Shown piece by piece: positions 46,969-55,037 of a stretch of 64,000 bases of DNA. Both the position numbers and the translations under genes were made by a program. Source of the DNA: Gilvimarinus polysaccharolyticus (GTDB taxonomy: Bacteria; Pseudomonadota; Gammaproteobacteria; Pseudomonadales; Cellvibrionaceae); the NCBI RefSeq assembly GCF_001187555.1, contig NZ_LFIJ01000002.1:869920-933919 (forward strand). Reading direction: 5' to 3'. Each line of letters starts with the position of its first letter. Position 1 is the first letter of the stretch. The notes beneath the pieces are model-generated. The model was not told where the DNA came from. It ran no database searches and saw only the letters and a list, made by a program, of their open reading frames with translations.

Positions 46969-48198
46969 TTAAAACAGTACCCGGCAGCGAATGGTGCCTT
47001 CAATATTACGCAGCTCATCTAATGCTGTTTCACTGTAAGGCGAGTGAACATCCAGCACCACGTAACCCACTTTGTCGTTCGTTTGTAGGTATTGCGACGA
47101 TATATTGATGTTGTTGTTGGAGAACACCTGGTTAATCGCCGACAGTACGCCCGGTACGTTAGCGTGTACATGCAGTAAACGATGGGCGTGCGGGTGCTCG
47201 GGCAGCGCCACCTCGGGGAAATTGACCGAAGTGGTCGTGGTGCCGTTATCGGAGTAGCGCACTAACTTCTCGGCAACTTCAACGCCAATGTTTTCTTGTG
47301 CTTCGGCTGTCGAGCCACCAATATGCGGAGTGAGGATGACGTTATCAAGGCCGCGCAATGGGCTGATAAACTCATCGTCAGAGCCTTTAGGCTCAATCGG
47401 GAACACATCAATGGCGGCGCCGGCAATATGCTTATTTTTGACCGCGGCGGCCAAGGCGTCAATATCGATCACGGTGCCACGCGAGGCGTTAATTAAATAA
47501 GCGCCTTTTTTCATTAGCCCCAATTCGCGCTCGCCGATCATGTCTTTAGTGGCGCCAGTTTCGGGGACATGCAAACTAATAATGTCGGCTGTTTGCAGCA
47601 GTTCATCTAACGAGCGAACTTGCGTGGCGTTGCCTAGTGGTAGCTTGGCGACAACGTCGTAAAATTTAACTTTCATGCCCAGCGACTCGGCCAGTACGCT
47701 GGTTTGGCTGCCGATCGAGCCGTAGCCGATCAAGCCTAAGGTTTTACCGCGAATCTCGTAAGAGCCAACGGCCGACTTTAACCAGCCACCACGATGACAG
47801 ACGAGGTTCTTCTCGGGGATGCCGCGCATCATCAAGATCGCCTCGGCGATCACCAATTCGGCTACCGAACGAGTGTTGGAGTAAGGCGCGTTAAAGACGG
47901 CGACGCCGTGCTCTTGGGCGGCCTGTAAATCAACCTGGTTGGTGCCGATGCAGAAGCAGCCAGCGGCGATAAGCTTGGGGGCATTATCCAGCACGCGACG
48001 AGTTAGTTGGGTGCGCGAGCGCAGGCCGACAAAATGAGCGTCTTTAATGCGCTCGATCAAATCGTCTTCTGACAGTGCGGTTTTTAGGTAGTCGATGTTT
48101 TGGTAGCCTGCCGCGTGCAGTGTTTCGATGGCGGACTGATGCACGCCTTCTAGTAGTAAGAACTTAATTTTGCTCTTATCCAGTGACTTCTTGCCCAT
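46969..48198 (-). CDS. serA: D-3-phosphoglycerate dehydrogenase
   Basis: The 409-residue enzyme catalyses the first step of serine synthesis, 3-phosphoglycerate to 3-phosphohydroxypyruvate with NAD+. The NAD-binding motif is GLIGYGSIGSQ, catalytic residues lie in NASRGTVID (Arg) and TPHIGGSTAEAQ (His), and the C-terminal ACT domain (about 335-409; HANVPGVLSAINQVFSNNNINI) binds serine for feedback inhibition. Length matches the E. coli type. It is probably monocistronic. Confidence 0.97.
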   Translation of the reverse strand: MGKKSLDKSKIKFLLLEGVHQSAIETLHAAGYQNIDYLKTALSEDDLIERIKDAHFVGLRSRTQLTRRVLDNAPKLIAAGCFCIGTNQVDLQAAQEHGVAVFNAPYSNTRSVAELVIAEAILMMRGIPEKNLVCHRGGWLKSAVGSYEIRGKTLGLIGYGSIGSQTSVLAESLGMKVKFYDVVAKLPLGNATQVRSLDELLQTADIISLHVPETGATKDMIGERELGLMKKGAYLINASRGTVIDIDALAAAVKNKHIAGAAIDVFPIEPKGSDDEFISPLRGLDNVILTPHIGGSTAEAQENIGVEVAEKLVRYSDNGTTTTSVNFPEVALPEHPHAHRLLHVHANVPGVLSAINQVFSNNNINISSQYLQTNDKVGYVVLDVHSPYSETALDELRNIEGTIRCRVLF

Positions 48199-48335
48199 AA
48201 AACAAAGACCTCAACTTACGCGTTGCCAGAGAATGAAAGGGGGATGGTTGCTCTGGCCGGCGCCGCCGTCAGAGGCGCGAATGATAGCATAAATATCAAC
48301 CCTCTGGGCCAGCGGCCACGGCACAATATGGGTAT

Positions 48336-49046
48336 TTAACGCAGGCGAATATCGCTCACCTCTATGGCAAACCCCGTGCTCAGTGGGCGGTAATGCCACT
48401 GCACATCAAGATCAAACAGTGCCATGGCATAGCTGCGCGCAGGGTCTGGGGTTTGGTATTGGGGCCGCGGATCTTGCGCCAATAGTTGGCGAAGCAGTGT
48501 GGCAAGCTCGGTGTTTAACCGCAGGCTGTGTTGCTGGCACTGGCTAACAGCATTGGCGCTAAAGCTTACGGCAAGGGTTACGGGGGCCTCGGGAGCTACT
48601 GGGTTGACGGCATTGGGCAGTGAATCGGTGTAGGGCACATAGGGCTTTACGTCTAAAATGGGCGTTCCATCCAGCAAGTCGTGGCCGCTGATGGCCAGCG
48701 TGGCGGTGGCGCCGGTAATGATCACTGCATCGAGCTTGACCACCGATAAACCAATAGGGTTGGGCCGTACCGGTGAGCGGGTGGCAAAAACCCCCAAGGT
48801 TTTATTACCGCCCAAACGTGGCGGGCGCACTCGTGGACGAAACCCAGTGGCGCGGTTGGCGTGAAACACAAACTGCAACCATAGGTGCGAGCACCCCTCT
48901 AAGCCCACAAATGCCTGAGCGTCATTATAAGGCGAATGAAATTCAACCGTTGCGCTGGCCGCAGGTGCCAAGCCGCTTTGGCGTGGAATGCCAAACTTGT
49001 CGGTAAAACAGGAGCGCACGACTCCGATAGGCTCAAACTCAAACAT
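48336..49046 (-). CDS. trmO: tRNA (N6-threonylcarbamoyladenosine(37)-N6)-methyltransferase
   Basis: The 236-residue protein belongs to the TsaA/TrmO family, which methylates t6A37 in tRNA-Thr with S-adenosylmethionine. PIGVVRSCFTDKFGIPRQSGL is the N-terminal signature, GVFATRSPVRPNPIGLSVVKL the SAM-site loop, and LLDGTPILDVKPYVPYTDSL the next conserved block. The C-terminal TrmO domain (about 165-230) is present, as in E. coli. It lies upstream of serA on the same strand with 137 bp between. Confidence 0.94.
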   Translation of the reverse strand: MFEFEPIGVVRSCFTDKFGIPRQSGLAPAASATVEFHSPYNDAQAFVGLEGCSHLWLQFVFHANRATGFRPRVRPPRLGGNKTLGVFATRSPVRPNPIGLSVVKLDAVIITGATATLAISGHDLLDGTPILDVKPYVPYTDSLPNAVNPVAPEAPVTLAVSFSANAVSQCQQHSLRLNTELATLLRQLLAQDPRPQYQTPDPARSYAMALFDLDVQWHYRPLSTGFAIEVSDIRLR

Positions 49047-49181
49047 GACGCGTATCTGTTGCTGAATAAAGTTTGCATAGTACCCGATTGTGCCGCGTCT
49101 TACAGGTGGCCTTACTGGGTTGTGTATACTGGCGCTAAGGTGTAAATCGCCCGTTTGGTGGTGTTGATAAAGGAGAGCTTT

Positions 49182-49823
49182 ATGCTGAAGTGCGTTATGT
49201 CGAAGTCGATTCGTTACGCTGTTGCGGGGTTGTTTAGTATCAGTGCAAGCGCTTGGGCCGAGGTGAGTGAGATCATTGATTACACGTATTATGAGCTTGA
49301 TGAATCCGGCATCGGGCTGCCATTAAAAACGCAGCTGGATAATGCCACACCCATCGAGCGCGATGGCCGCAAGCTGCACGGTGATACTCGCTGGAAGCTG
49401 GATTGGCGTTTTAGTACCGAGGCGTTGGCCGATGGCGGCTGTAAAATCACCGATATCGATATCAACTTAGACGCTCTGATTTATTTGCCCGAGCTGGGCT
49501 ACCGCGATGAGGCGTTACAGGCCGAATTTAATCGCTACGCCGAGGCCCTGCAGCGGCATCAAATTGGCCATTATATTATTGCGATTCAAGCGGCCAATAA
49601 AATTGATATAAGGCTAACGTATATGGAGCCGAGCAGTGATTGCGATAGCGCGCGCGATCAGGCGCAAGCCATGGCGGTAGAGATCGAGCGGGAGCATCGA
49701 GAAAAAGCAATCGCCTTTGATGAGAAAACTCGTTATGGCGCAGAGCAAGGTGTGAGTTTTGCTGCATCTGAGGTTGCTGAATCTAAAGAGCCGTTGGCGC
49801 AAGAACCGGCAGCGGACGAATAA
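49182..49823 (+). CDS. DUF922-like exported protein
   Basis: The product (213 residues from the ATG at 49182, which has AAGGAG eight bases upstream) has a signal peptide (about 1-26). The domain fits DUF922: YTYYELDESG, GDTRWKLDWRF, CKITDIDINLDALIYLPE and RHQIGHYIIAIQAAN. DUF922 is predicted to be a secreted zinc protease with HExxH; here the motif is His126-Gln-Ile-Gly-His130, lacking the catalytic glutamate. It may be inactive or act otherwise. A strong terminator follows at once. Confidence 0.7.
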   Translation: MLKCVMSKSIRYAVAGLFSISASAWAEVSEIIDYTYYELDESGIGLPLKTQLDNATPIERDGRKLHGDTRWKLDWRFSTEALADGGCKITDIDINLDALIYLPELGYRDEALQAEFNRYAEALQRHQIGHYIIAIQAANKIDIRLTYMEPSSDCDSARDQAQAMAVEIEREHREKAIAFDEKTRYGAEQGVSFAASEVAESKEPLAQEPAADE

Positions 49824-49833
49824 CCTATTAATA

Positions 49834-49870
49834 AAACCCCTCGTATTGATCGAGTCAGTACGAGGGGTTT
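49834..49870. terminator. Bidirectional rho-independent terminator
   Basis: AAACCCCTCGTA and TACGAGGGGTTT form a perfect 12-base stem around a 13-base loop, with T-rich ends in both directions. It serves the DUF922 gene and, about 60 bp away, the convergent SpoIIAA-like gene. Confidence 0.85.
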
Positions 49871-49932
49871 ATGCCAGTGTCAAAGACTAAATTTTGCCGT
49901 CCGAAAAACCTTAGAGGTTATCGTTCAAATTT

Positions 49933-50316
49933 TTAGTTCTGATCCACGCTAAGCCATGCGAGTGCGGCGGCGGGGTCGTCAAAGTGTTCCATTTTGCCGG
50001 CGATAAACCAGCCGCCCACTTTGCTCGCGACATCGATCCAACGTTGATCGCCAACAATGGCGACCCGTTTAAATGCTTTGCGGTGCTTGGCGCCTAATTT
50101 AAAATCATCCCACGCGGCGCGCAACTCCCAGCCCTCTAACTCGCGAATATCGACATAGGCCATCAAGTCGGGGTCTTCCAATCCTGCTAGAGCATTGTCT
50201 AGTAAGGGGGTAATTTTTTGGTAATCTTCGTGGGTGAGTTTGCCCGATACTTTTAGCGATAGAAAAAAATAATTATCGATCCGCTCAATGCCAATATGAA
50301 AGCCGTGCCTGTTCAT
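49933..50316 (-). CDS. SpoIIAA-like (STAS-fold) protein
   Basis: This 127-residue protein fits the SpoIIAA-like family (PF11964): DNYFFLSLKVSGKLTHEDYQKITPLLDNAL at the start, VDIRELEGWELRAAWDDFKLGAKHRKAFKRVAIVGDQRW in the middle and a terminal FDDPAAALAWL. The fold resembles anti-sigma antagonists or lipid-binding CRAL-TRIO domains, and its function is not settled. It is monocistronic and faces away from the arsenic operon. Confidence 0.88.
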   Translation of the reverse strand: MNRHGFHIGIERIDNYFFLSLKVSGKLTHEDYQKITPLLDNALAGLEDPDLMAYVDIRELEGWELRAAWDDFKLGAKHRKAFKRVAIVGDQRWIDVASKVGGWFIAGKMEHFDDPAAALAWLSVDQN

Positions 50317-50407
50317 GCTGCGCTCCTATAACGAATGGTTGCAACGCTCGAGTACAAACCAGTATAGCCGCTAATGCGCACTATGGCAGGGGCGTTTATG
50401 GTGTTGT

Positions 50408-50427
50408 ATATATGGTAAATCATATGT
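50408..50427. promoter_or_regulatory. Putative ArsR operator upstream of arsR
   Basis: ATATATGGTAAATCATATGT is an imperfect palindrome about 30 bp before the arsR start. It matches 16 of 20 positions of the palindrome upstream of arsC, which supports ArsR binding. Confidence 0.6.
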
Positions 50428-50457
50428 ACTATGGCGCCTGATGTAATGAGGTTTGCA

Positions 50458-50793
50458 ATGGATCCCGTGAGTTTTTACAAATGTTTGGCAGAGCCCACTC
50501 GGTTGCAGTGCCTGCTGCTAATAAAGCAGTTGGGCGAGTTATGTGTGTGTGAGCTCACGACGGCGACTGACGTAAGTCAGCCCAAAGTATCACGGCACCT
50601 AGCGCAATTGCGTGAGTGCGGTTTGTTGCACAGCAGTAAACGAGGTCAGTGGGTGTTTTATCGTTTGGCTCACACAGTGCCGGATTGGGCCACGCAAGTA
50701 CTGGGGCAAACTCTGGCTGGCAATAAAGCGTGGTTACGTGAGCCGTTGGCGCGTTTAAAGCGCATGGCTGATCGGCCTTCGTGCTGCCCATAG
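50458..50793 (+). CDS. arsR: Arsenic-responsive ArsR family repressor
   Basis: The protein (111 residues from the ATG at 50458, preceded by TGAGG) is a winged-helix ArsR/SmtB repressor. ELCVCELTTATDVSQPKVSRHLAQLRECGLL contains the CVCEL arsenite sensor cysteines within the DNA-recognition region, as in plasmid R773 ArsR; a further Cys pair ends the protein (SCCP). It heads the arsR-arsC-arsH-acr3 operon. Confidence 0.94.
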   Translation: MDPVSFYKCLAEPTRLQCLLLIKQLGELCVCELTTATDVSQPKVSRHLAQLRECGLLHSSKRGQWVFYRLAHTVPDWATQVLGQTLAGNKAWLREPLARLKRMADRPSCCP

Positions 50794-50836
50794 CTTAATC
50801 TTTGGCTGAACCCGCAGCCATTATTTTTAACTGTAA

Positions 50837-50856
50837 ATATATGATATTTCATATAT
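50837..50856. promoter_or_regulatory. Putative second ArsR operator upstream of arsC
   Basis: ATATATGA-TATT-TCATATAT is a perfect palindrome 16-35 bp before arsC. Its likeness to the arsR upstream palindrome suggests a second ArsR-controlled site, either an internal promoter or a roadblock. Confidence 0.6.
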
Positions 50857-50871
50857 ATTAAGGAATATGAC

Positions 50872-51351
50872 ATGAAAATTTTATTTGTTTGCACTCATAA
50901 CGCTTGCCGTAGCGTATTGGCCGAAATTGTTGCTCGCAAACTGGGTGCCGGACGCTTACAAAGCGCCAGTGCCGGCAGCGCCCCAGCCGGGCGTATTCAC
51001 CCGCTAACTCTCGATTATTTAACCACCAAGGGCATCGCGACCGATGGCTTAAGCAGCCAAGGTATGGATGAGTTTGAGAGCTTTGCCCCAGATTTGGTCA
51101 TTACCGTTTGTGATCGCGCGGCAGGGGAGAGCTGCCCGCTGTGGATGGGCGATACCGCCAAAGCTCACTGGGGGCTACCCGACCCGTCACACACCGACGG
51201 TGGCCCAGCCGCCGTTACCGCTGCCTTTGATAATGTGTACCAGCTCATAACTCGGCGTATTGAGCGCATGCTGGATGAGCCGCTCGAATCAATGTCAGCG
51301 GCCGAGTTGCAAGCTTTAGCAACCCGCGTGGCCGAGCAGGTGCCAGCATGA
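50872..51351 (+). CDS. arsC: Arsenate reductase, LMW-phosphatase/thioredoxin type
   Basis: The 159-residue enzyme reduces arsenate to arsenite. [10 protein letters not shown] is the P-loop C-x5-R of low-molecular-weight phosphatases, WGLPDPS holds the general acid Asp, and the relay cysteines are in [15 protein letters not shown]. It is 79 bp after arsR, preceded by its own candidate operator, and overlaps arsH by four bases. Confidence 0.94.
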   Translation: MKILFVCTHNACRSVLAEIVARKLGAGRLQSASAGSAPAGRIHPLTLDYLTTKGIATDGLSSQGMDEFESFAPDLVITVCDRAAGESCPLWMGDTAKAHWGLPDPSHTDGGPAAVTAAFDNVYQLITRRIERMLDEPLESMSAAELQALATRVAEQVPA

Positions 51352-52052
51352 GTGACTTGCCCAATATTAACCCCGAGGCTTTTGCCGAAATAGACGCCGC
51401 CCGTTTGGGCAACCCAAATGCGCGGCCCCCCAAAATTTTATTGTTGTACGGTTCACTGCGTGAGCGCTCGTACAGCCGGTTAGTGGTTGAGGAGGCGGCA
51501 CGTTTGTTGACCGCCTATGGCGCCGAGACGCACATTTATAACCCTGCGGGTTTGCCCTTGCCCGATGGTGCTGAGGCCGATCATCCCAAAGTTGCCGAGT
51601 TGCGTGAGTTAGCCAGTTGGTGTGACGGCATGGTGTGGTGCTCGCCCGAGCGCCATGGTGCTATGAGCGGCATAATGAAAGCGCAAATAGATTGGATCCC
51701 ACTGAGTATTGGTGCCGTGCGCCCCACCCAAGGTAAAACGCTGGCGGTGATGCAGGTGTGTGGTGGCTCGCAATCGTTTAATGCGGTCAATCAATTGCGC
51801 GTGCTGGGCCGCTGGATGCGAATGCTGACGATCCCCAATCAATCGTCGGTGGCTAAAGCGTTTTTGGAATTTGACGATGACGGCCGCATGAAGCCCTCGG
51901 CTTATTATCAGCGCATTGTCGATGTGGTAGAGGAGCTGATGAAGTTCACTTATTTGGTACAGGGGCGCGAGGCTTACTTGGTGGATCGCTATTCAGAGCG
52001 GGTAGAGTCGGCGGCTGAACTCAGCGCGCGGGTTAATCAAAAAAACATATAG
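51348..52052 (+). CDS. arsH: ArsH NADPH-dependent FMN oxidoreductase
   Basis: The 234-residue flavodoxin-fold protein has the FMN loop [12 protein letters not shown], the conserved [23 protein letters not shown] and the [13 protein letters not shown] segment. ArsH proteins oxidise trivalent organoarsenicals and reduce quinones or azo compounds with NADPH. It overlaps arsC (ATGA) and precedes acr3 by 10 bp. Confidence 0.95.
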   Translation: MSDLPNINPEAFAEIDAARLGNPNARPPKILLLYGSLRERSYSRLVVEEAARLLTAYGAETHIYNPAGLPLPDGAEADHPKVAELRELASWCDGMVWCSPERHGAMSGIMKAQIDWIPLSIGAVRPTQGKTLAVMQVCGGSQSFNAVNQLRVLGRWMRMLTIPNQSSVAKAFLEFDDDGRMKPSAYYQRIVDVVEELMKFTYLVQGREAYLVDRYSERVESAAELSARVNQKNI

Positions 52053-52061
52053 GAGCAAGCT

Positions 52062-53072
52062 ATGGGTATGTTCGAGCGATGGTTATCTCTGTGGGTGGGG
52101 CTGGCAATTATCGCCGGTGTGGCACTCGGCAGCACACTGCCTGATGTGTTCACGGTGGTTGCCGCTTGGGAGTGGGCCGGGGTTAATGTGCCGGTGGCTA
52201 TTTTAATTTGGTTGATGATTTACCCCATGATGGCGCAAGTGGATTTTGCCTCGATCAAACAAGTGGGCGCCAATCCCAAAGGCTTGGCCTTAACGCTGTT
52301 AATTAACTGGGCCATTAAGCCCTTCACTATGGCCGCGTTGGGTGTGCTGTTTTTTAAATACGTGTTTGCGCCCTGGGTCGATCCGGCCACTGCCGAAGAG
52401 TATATCGCCGGCATGATTTTACTGGGGGTGGCGCCTTGCACCGCCATGGTGTTTGTCTGGAGTCAGCTGACCCGTGGCAACGCGACTTATACGTTGGTAC
52501 AAGTGTCGGTTAACGACGTCATTATGGTGATCGCGTTTGCGCCTATTGCCGGTTTGTTGCTGGGCGTTACCGATATCGAGGTGCCGTGGCAAACGCTGTT
52601 GGCATCGGTGGTGCTGTATGTATTACTGCCGCTAATGGTGGGGGTGTTAACACGCTACGGTATATTCCGTCACAACGAGGCGGCTCTGGCGAGTTTCTTG
52701 GCGCAGGTTAAGCCGCTATCTATTATTGGTTTGATCGCCACGGTGGTGTTGCTGTTTGGTTTTCAGGCGCCACGTATATTGGCGCAACCTATGGCCATTG
52801 TGATGATTGCCATTCCCTTGCTGCTGCAAACCTACGGTATTTTTGCCTTGGCTTACTGGTGGGCAAAACGCTGGCGCTTAAGCCACGATATTGCCGCACC
52901 GGCCTGTATGATTGCCACTTCAAACTTTTTTGAGTTGGCTGTGGCGGTGGCCATCTCGCTATTTGGTCTGCACTCGGGGGCGGCGCTCGCTACCGTCGTG
53001 GGGGTGTTGGTCGAGGTGCCGGTTATGTTGTCACTGGTGGCGTTTACTAATCGCACCCGGCACTGGTTTTAA
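52062..53072 (+). CDS. acr3: Arsenite efflux transporter, ACR3 family
   Basis: This 336-residue membrane protein has about ten TM helices and matches ACR3: [19 protein letters not shown] near the N-terminus, [26 protein letters not shown] with the essential cysteine, and [22 protein letters not shown] late. It exports arsenite using the proton motive force. It is the last gene of the operon. In many genomes it is called arsB. Confidence 0.95.
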   Translation: MGMFERWLSLWVGLAIIAGVALGSTLPDVFTVVAAWEWAGVNVPVAILIWLMIYPMMAQVDFASIKQVGANPKGLALTLLINWAIKPFTMAALGVLFFKYVFAPWVDPATAEEYIAGMILLGVAPCTAMVFVWSQLTRGNATYTLVQVSVNDVIMVIAFAPIAGLLLGVTDIEVPWQTLLASVVLYVLLPLMVGVLTRYGIFRHNEAALASFLAQVKPLSIIGLIATVVLLFGFQAPRILAQPMAIVMIAIPLLLQTYGIFALAYWWAKRWRLSHDIAAPACMIATSNFFELAVAVAISLFGLHSGAALATVVGVLVEVPVMLSLVAFTNRTRHWF

Positions 53073-53081
53073 TGCATTTAT

Positions 53082-53105
53082 TTGAGCTTGCTTAGGCAAG
53101 CTCAA
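53082..53105. terminator. Hairpin terminator between convergent acr3 and Gfo/Idh genes
   Basis: TTGAGCTTGC-TTAG-GCAAGCTCAA is a perfect ten-base stem just after acr3, overlapping the last codons of the minus-strand gene. The minus direction continues into a T/A-rich tail. Confidence 0.65.
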
Positions 53106-54129
53106 TGCAGGCGCGCTCGCGTGCGCTGCGCTCTAAAACATCGATCATACCCACCACCACTAGAGCTTGCTCGGGCTGGACTAAAAGCGCTTCGCCGATG
53201 GTTAAGTGGCGGTAAACGTTATCGTAAAAATACGAGTAATTACCGCTCACGGTGGGGTAGCTGGTTCGGCCTTGCTCAAGGTGAATAAACCCCCATTGAT
53301 GAGGCTCTTCGGCGGCCCAGTCGTTGTGCGCGGGAATTGTACCGGCCGCTAGACGGCTCTCTTGTACATCGGCCACAGTTTTAATGTAAGAGCCTTGGTC
53401 GCCATGCATAACATACGCCGGTGCTGGCTCACGGGCCAACATACTGGCTTTAAGTACACATTTGTGGCTTGGGTAATCTAGCCGTATATCAAAGTAATCG
53501 CAGCTGCGTGCGCCATCGCGCTCAATGCGCAGGTCGGCGTATACCGAGCTGGGCAAGCCAAACAGCATTAAACATTCATCAATTAAGTGCGAGCCTAAAT
53601 CGTACAGTAACCCCGCACCTGGGCCCGGCTCTTCTTTCCACTTTTTAGCGCCGGGCGCGGGTCTAAAACGGTCGATGCTAGTGGCAAAGGTATTGAGCTT
53701 ACCTAGAGTTTTATCGTGCAATAATTTTTGCGCGGTTAAGTAACCCGATTGCAAACGGCGATTGTGAAACACCGTTAGCATAAGCCCTTGTTGTTCGGCC
53801 AGCGCTATTAGCTTGCGGCCTTCATCCAGGGTGCAGCTGAAGGGTTTTTCAAGCACCACGTGTTTGCCCGCGCGCAGCGCATCGCGGGCCATAGGGTAAT
53901 GCAGTGCGTTGGGGGTGTTGACCACCACAATGTGAATCGTTGGGTCGTTTAGTACTTGCTGTAAGTCGGTAACTACGTGTACATCTGGGTATTGCTCTTG
54001 CGCGCTCTTACCGCTGCGTTGCACCACACTGGCGAGCTTTAAGTGAGGGCAAGCAGCAATAAGTGGGGCATGAAAAACCTGCCCCGACATACCGTATGAG
54101 GCTAGCGCCACATTAAAAATTTGGCTCAT
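53092..54129 (-). CDS. Gfo/Idh/MocA family oxidoreductase
   Basis: The 345-residue protein has an N-terminal NAD(P)-binding Rossmann domain (ALASYGMSGQVFHAPLI), the family's EKP catalytic-lysine motif (VVLEKPFSCTLDEGRKLI) and a C-terminal sugar-binding domain (YDLGSHLIDECLMLFG carries the usual His). It resembles E. coli YdgJ/YhhX-like members. Family members oxidise or reduce sugars and cyclitols; the substrate is unknown. It follows the cytochrome b561 gene on the same strand after 21 bp. Confidence 0.9.
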   Translation of the reverse strand: MSQIFNVALASYGMSGQVFHAPLIAACPHLKLASVVQRSGKSAQEQYPDVHVVTDLQQVLNDPTIHIVVVNTPNALHYPMARDALRAGKHVVLEKPFSCTLDEGRKLIALAEQQGLMLTVFHNRRLQSGYLTAQKLLHDKTLGKLNTFATSIDRFRPAPGAKKWKEEPGPGAGLLYDLGSHLIDECLMLFGLPSSVYADLRIERDGARSCDYFDIRLDYPSHKCVLKASMLAREPAPAYVMHGDQGSYIKTVADVQESRLAAGTIPAHNDWAAEEPHQWGFIHLEQGRTSYPTVSGNYSYFYDNVYRHLTIGEALLVQPEQALVVVGMIDVLERSARERACIELA

Positions 54130-54150
54130 GTAATTGCCGCCCTAATGATC

Positions 54151-54693
54151 TTACGACTTGCCCAACATACGTTTTAGGGTGTTGTCTTTAATAATGTAGT
54201 GGTGCACAAGCGCGGCAAGCGCGTGCAGGCCGATAACCCAATAAAATATTGTGCCGGCCAACTCGTGAGCCTCTTTAATGGTTTTGCTTAAGGCTTTGTC
54301 GGGCTCGATTAAATGCGGCAGCTCTAAACCCCAAAACGGAATTGGCCGGTCGGCGGCGCTTAACATTAGCCAGCCGGCTACCGGCATAGTAATCATAAAG
54401 CCGTACAGCAGCCAATGTACGGCGCTGGCCAGCCAGTGTTGCCAGCGGGGTACGGCTGGGGTAATGGCGGGTTGAACATTGACTAGGCGCCAAACTAGGC
54501 GAAGTGTCACCAAGGCTAATACGCTAAGCCCCAGCATAAAGTGCCAAGTTTTTAGTGCATCGCGTATATCACTGCCGCGTGGAAACTCTTCGTGTAAAAA
54601 CACACAAGCGTACACGCCAATTAAAAGTACTAACATCAACCAATGAAAAGCAATGGCTACCGAGCCGTAGCGCTGTTGTGAATTTTTTAGCAT
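54151..54693 (-). CDS. Cytochrome b561 (CybB type)
   Basis: This 180-residue integral membrane protein has four TM helices with haem-ligand histidines: AIAFHWLML (helix 1), TWHFMLGLSVL (helix 2), and HELAGTIFYWVIGLHALAALVHH (helix 4). RYGSVAIAFHWLM and MITMPVAGWLMLSA are typical of the Ni-Fe/b561 group that oxidises superoxide or quinol. I start at 54693 (GGAG nine bases upstream) instead of five codons earlier. It may share a transcript with the Gfo/Idh gene. Confidence 0.9.
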   Translation of the reverse strand: MLKNSQQRYGSVAIAFHWLMLVLLIGVYACVFLHEEFPRGSDIRDALKTWHFMLGLSVLALVTLRLVWRLVNVQPAITPAVPRWQHWLASAVHWLLYGFMITMPVAGWLMLSAADRPIPFWGLELPHLIEPDKALSKTIKEAHELAGTIFYWVIGLHALAALVHHYIIKDNTLKRMLGKS

Positions 54694-55037
54694 GTGCGTC
54701 TCCTGCATTTTGGGCTGTTGTGCTTGTTAATTTAAATTTTTTTAGAATGTAGTGTGGCCATCATTAACCTTGCCAGAGCATAAGCCGGTCGGCTAAGTAG
54801 TGCATCAGGCCATACTATAGCGCGAATTAAGCCTGTGTAGTGGGCCGCGCTCAGGCAATCTATTGGGCGGTTACGGGGGCGCCCTATCGGGAGCATAAAG
54901 CCGTTGGCCATGCGCGGCCAGCCCTATCAAATGATGCCCGATCACATTTTAAGCTTTTGGCGGTTTTATGTATTACACTTGATAAATCTCAGTTTAGGAC
55001 TAATCGGGAGTTTGACCGATAACAAGGAGTCGTTGTG

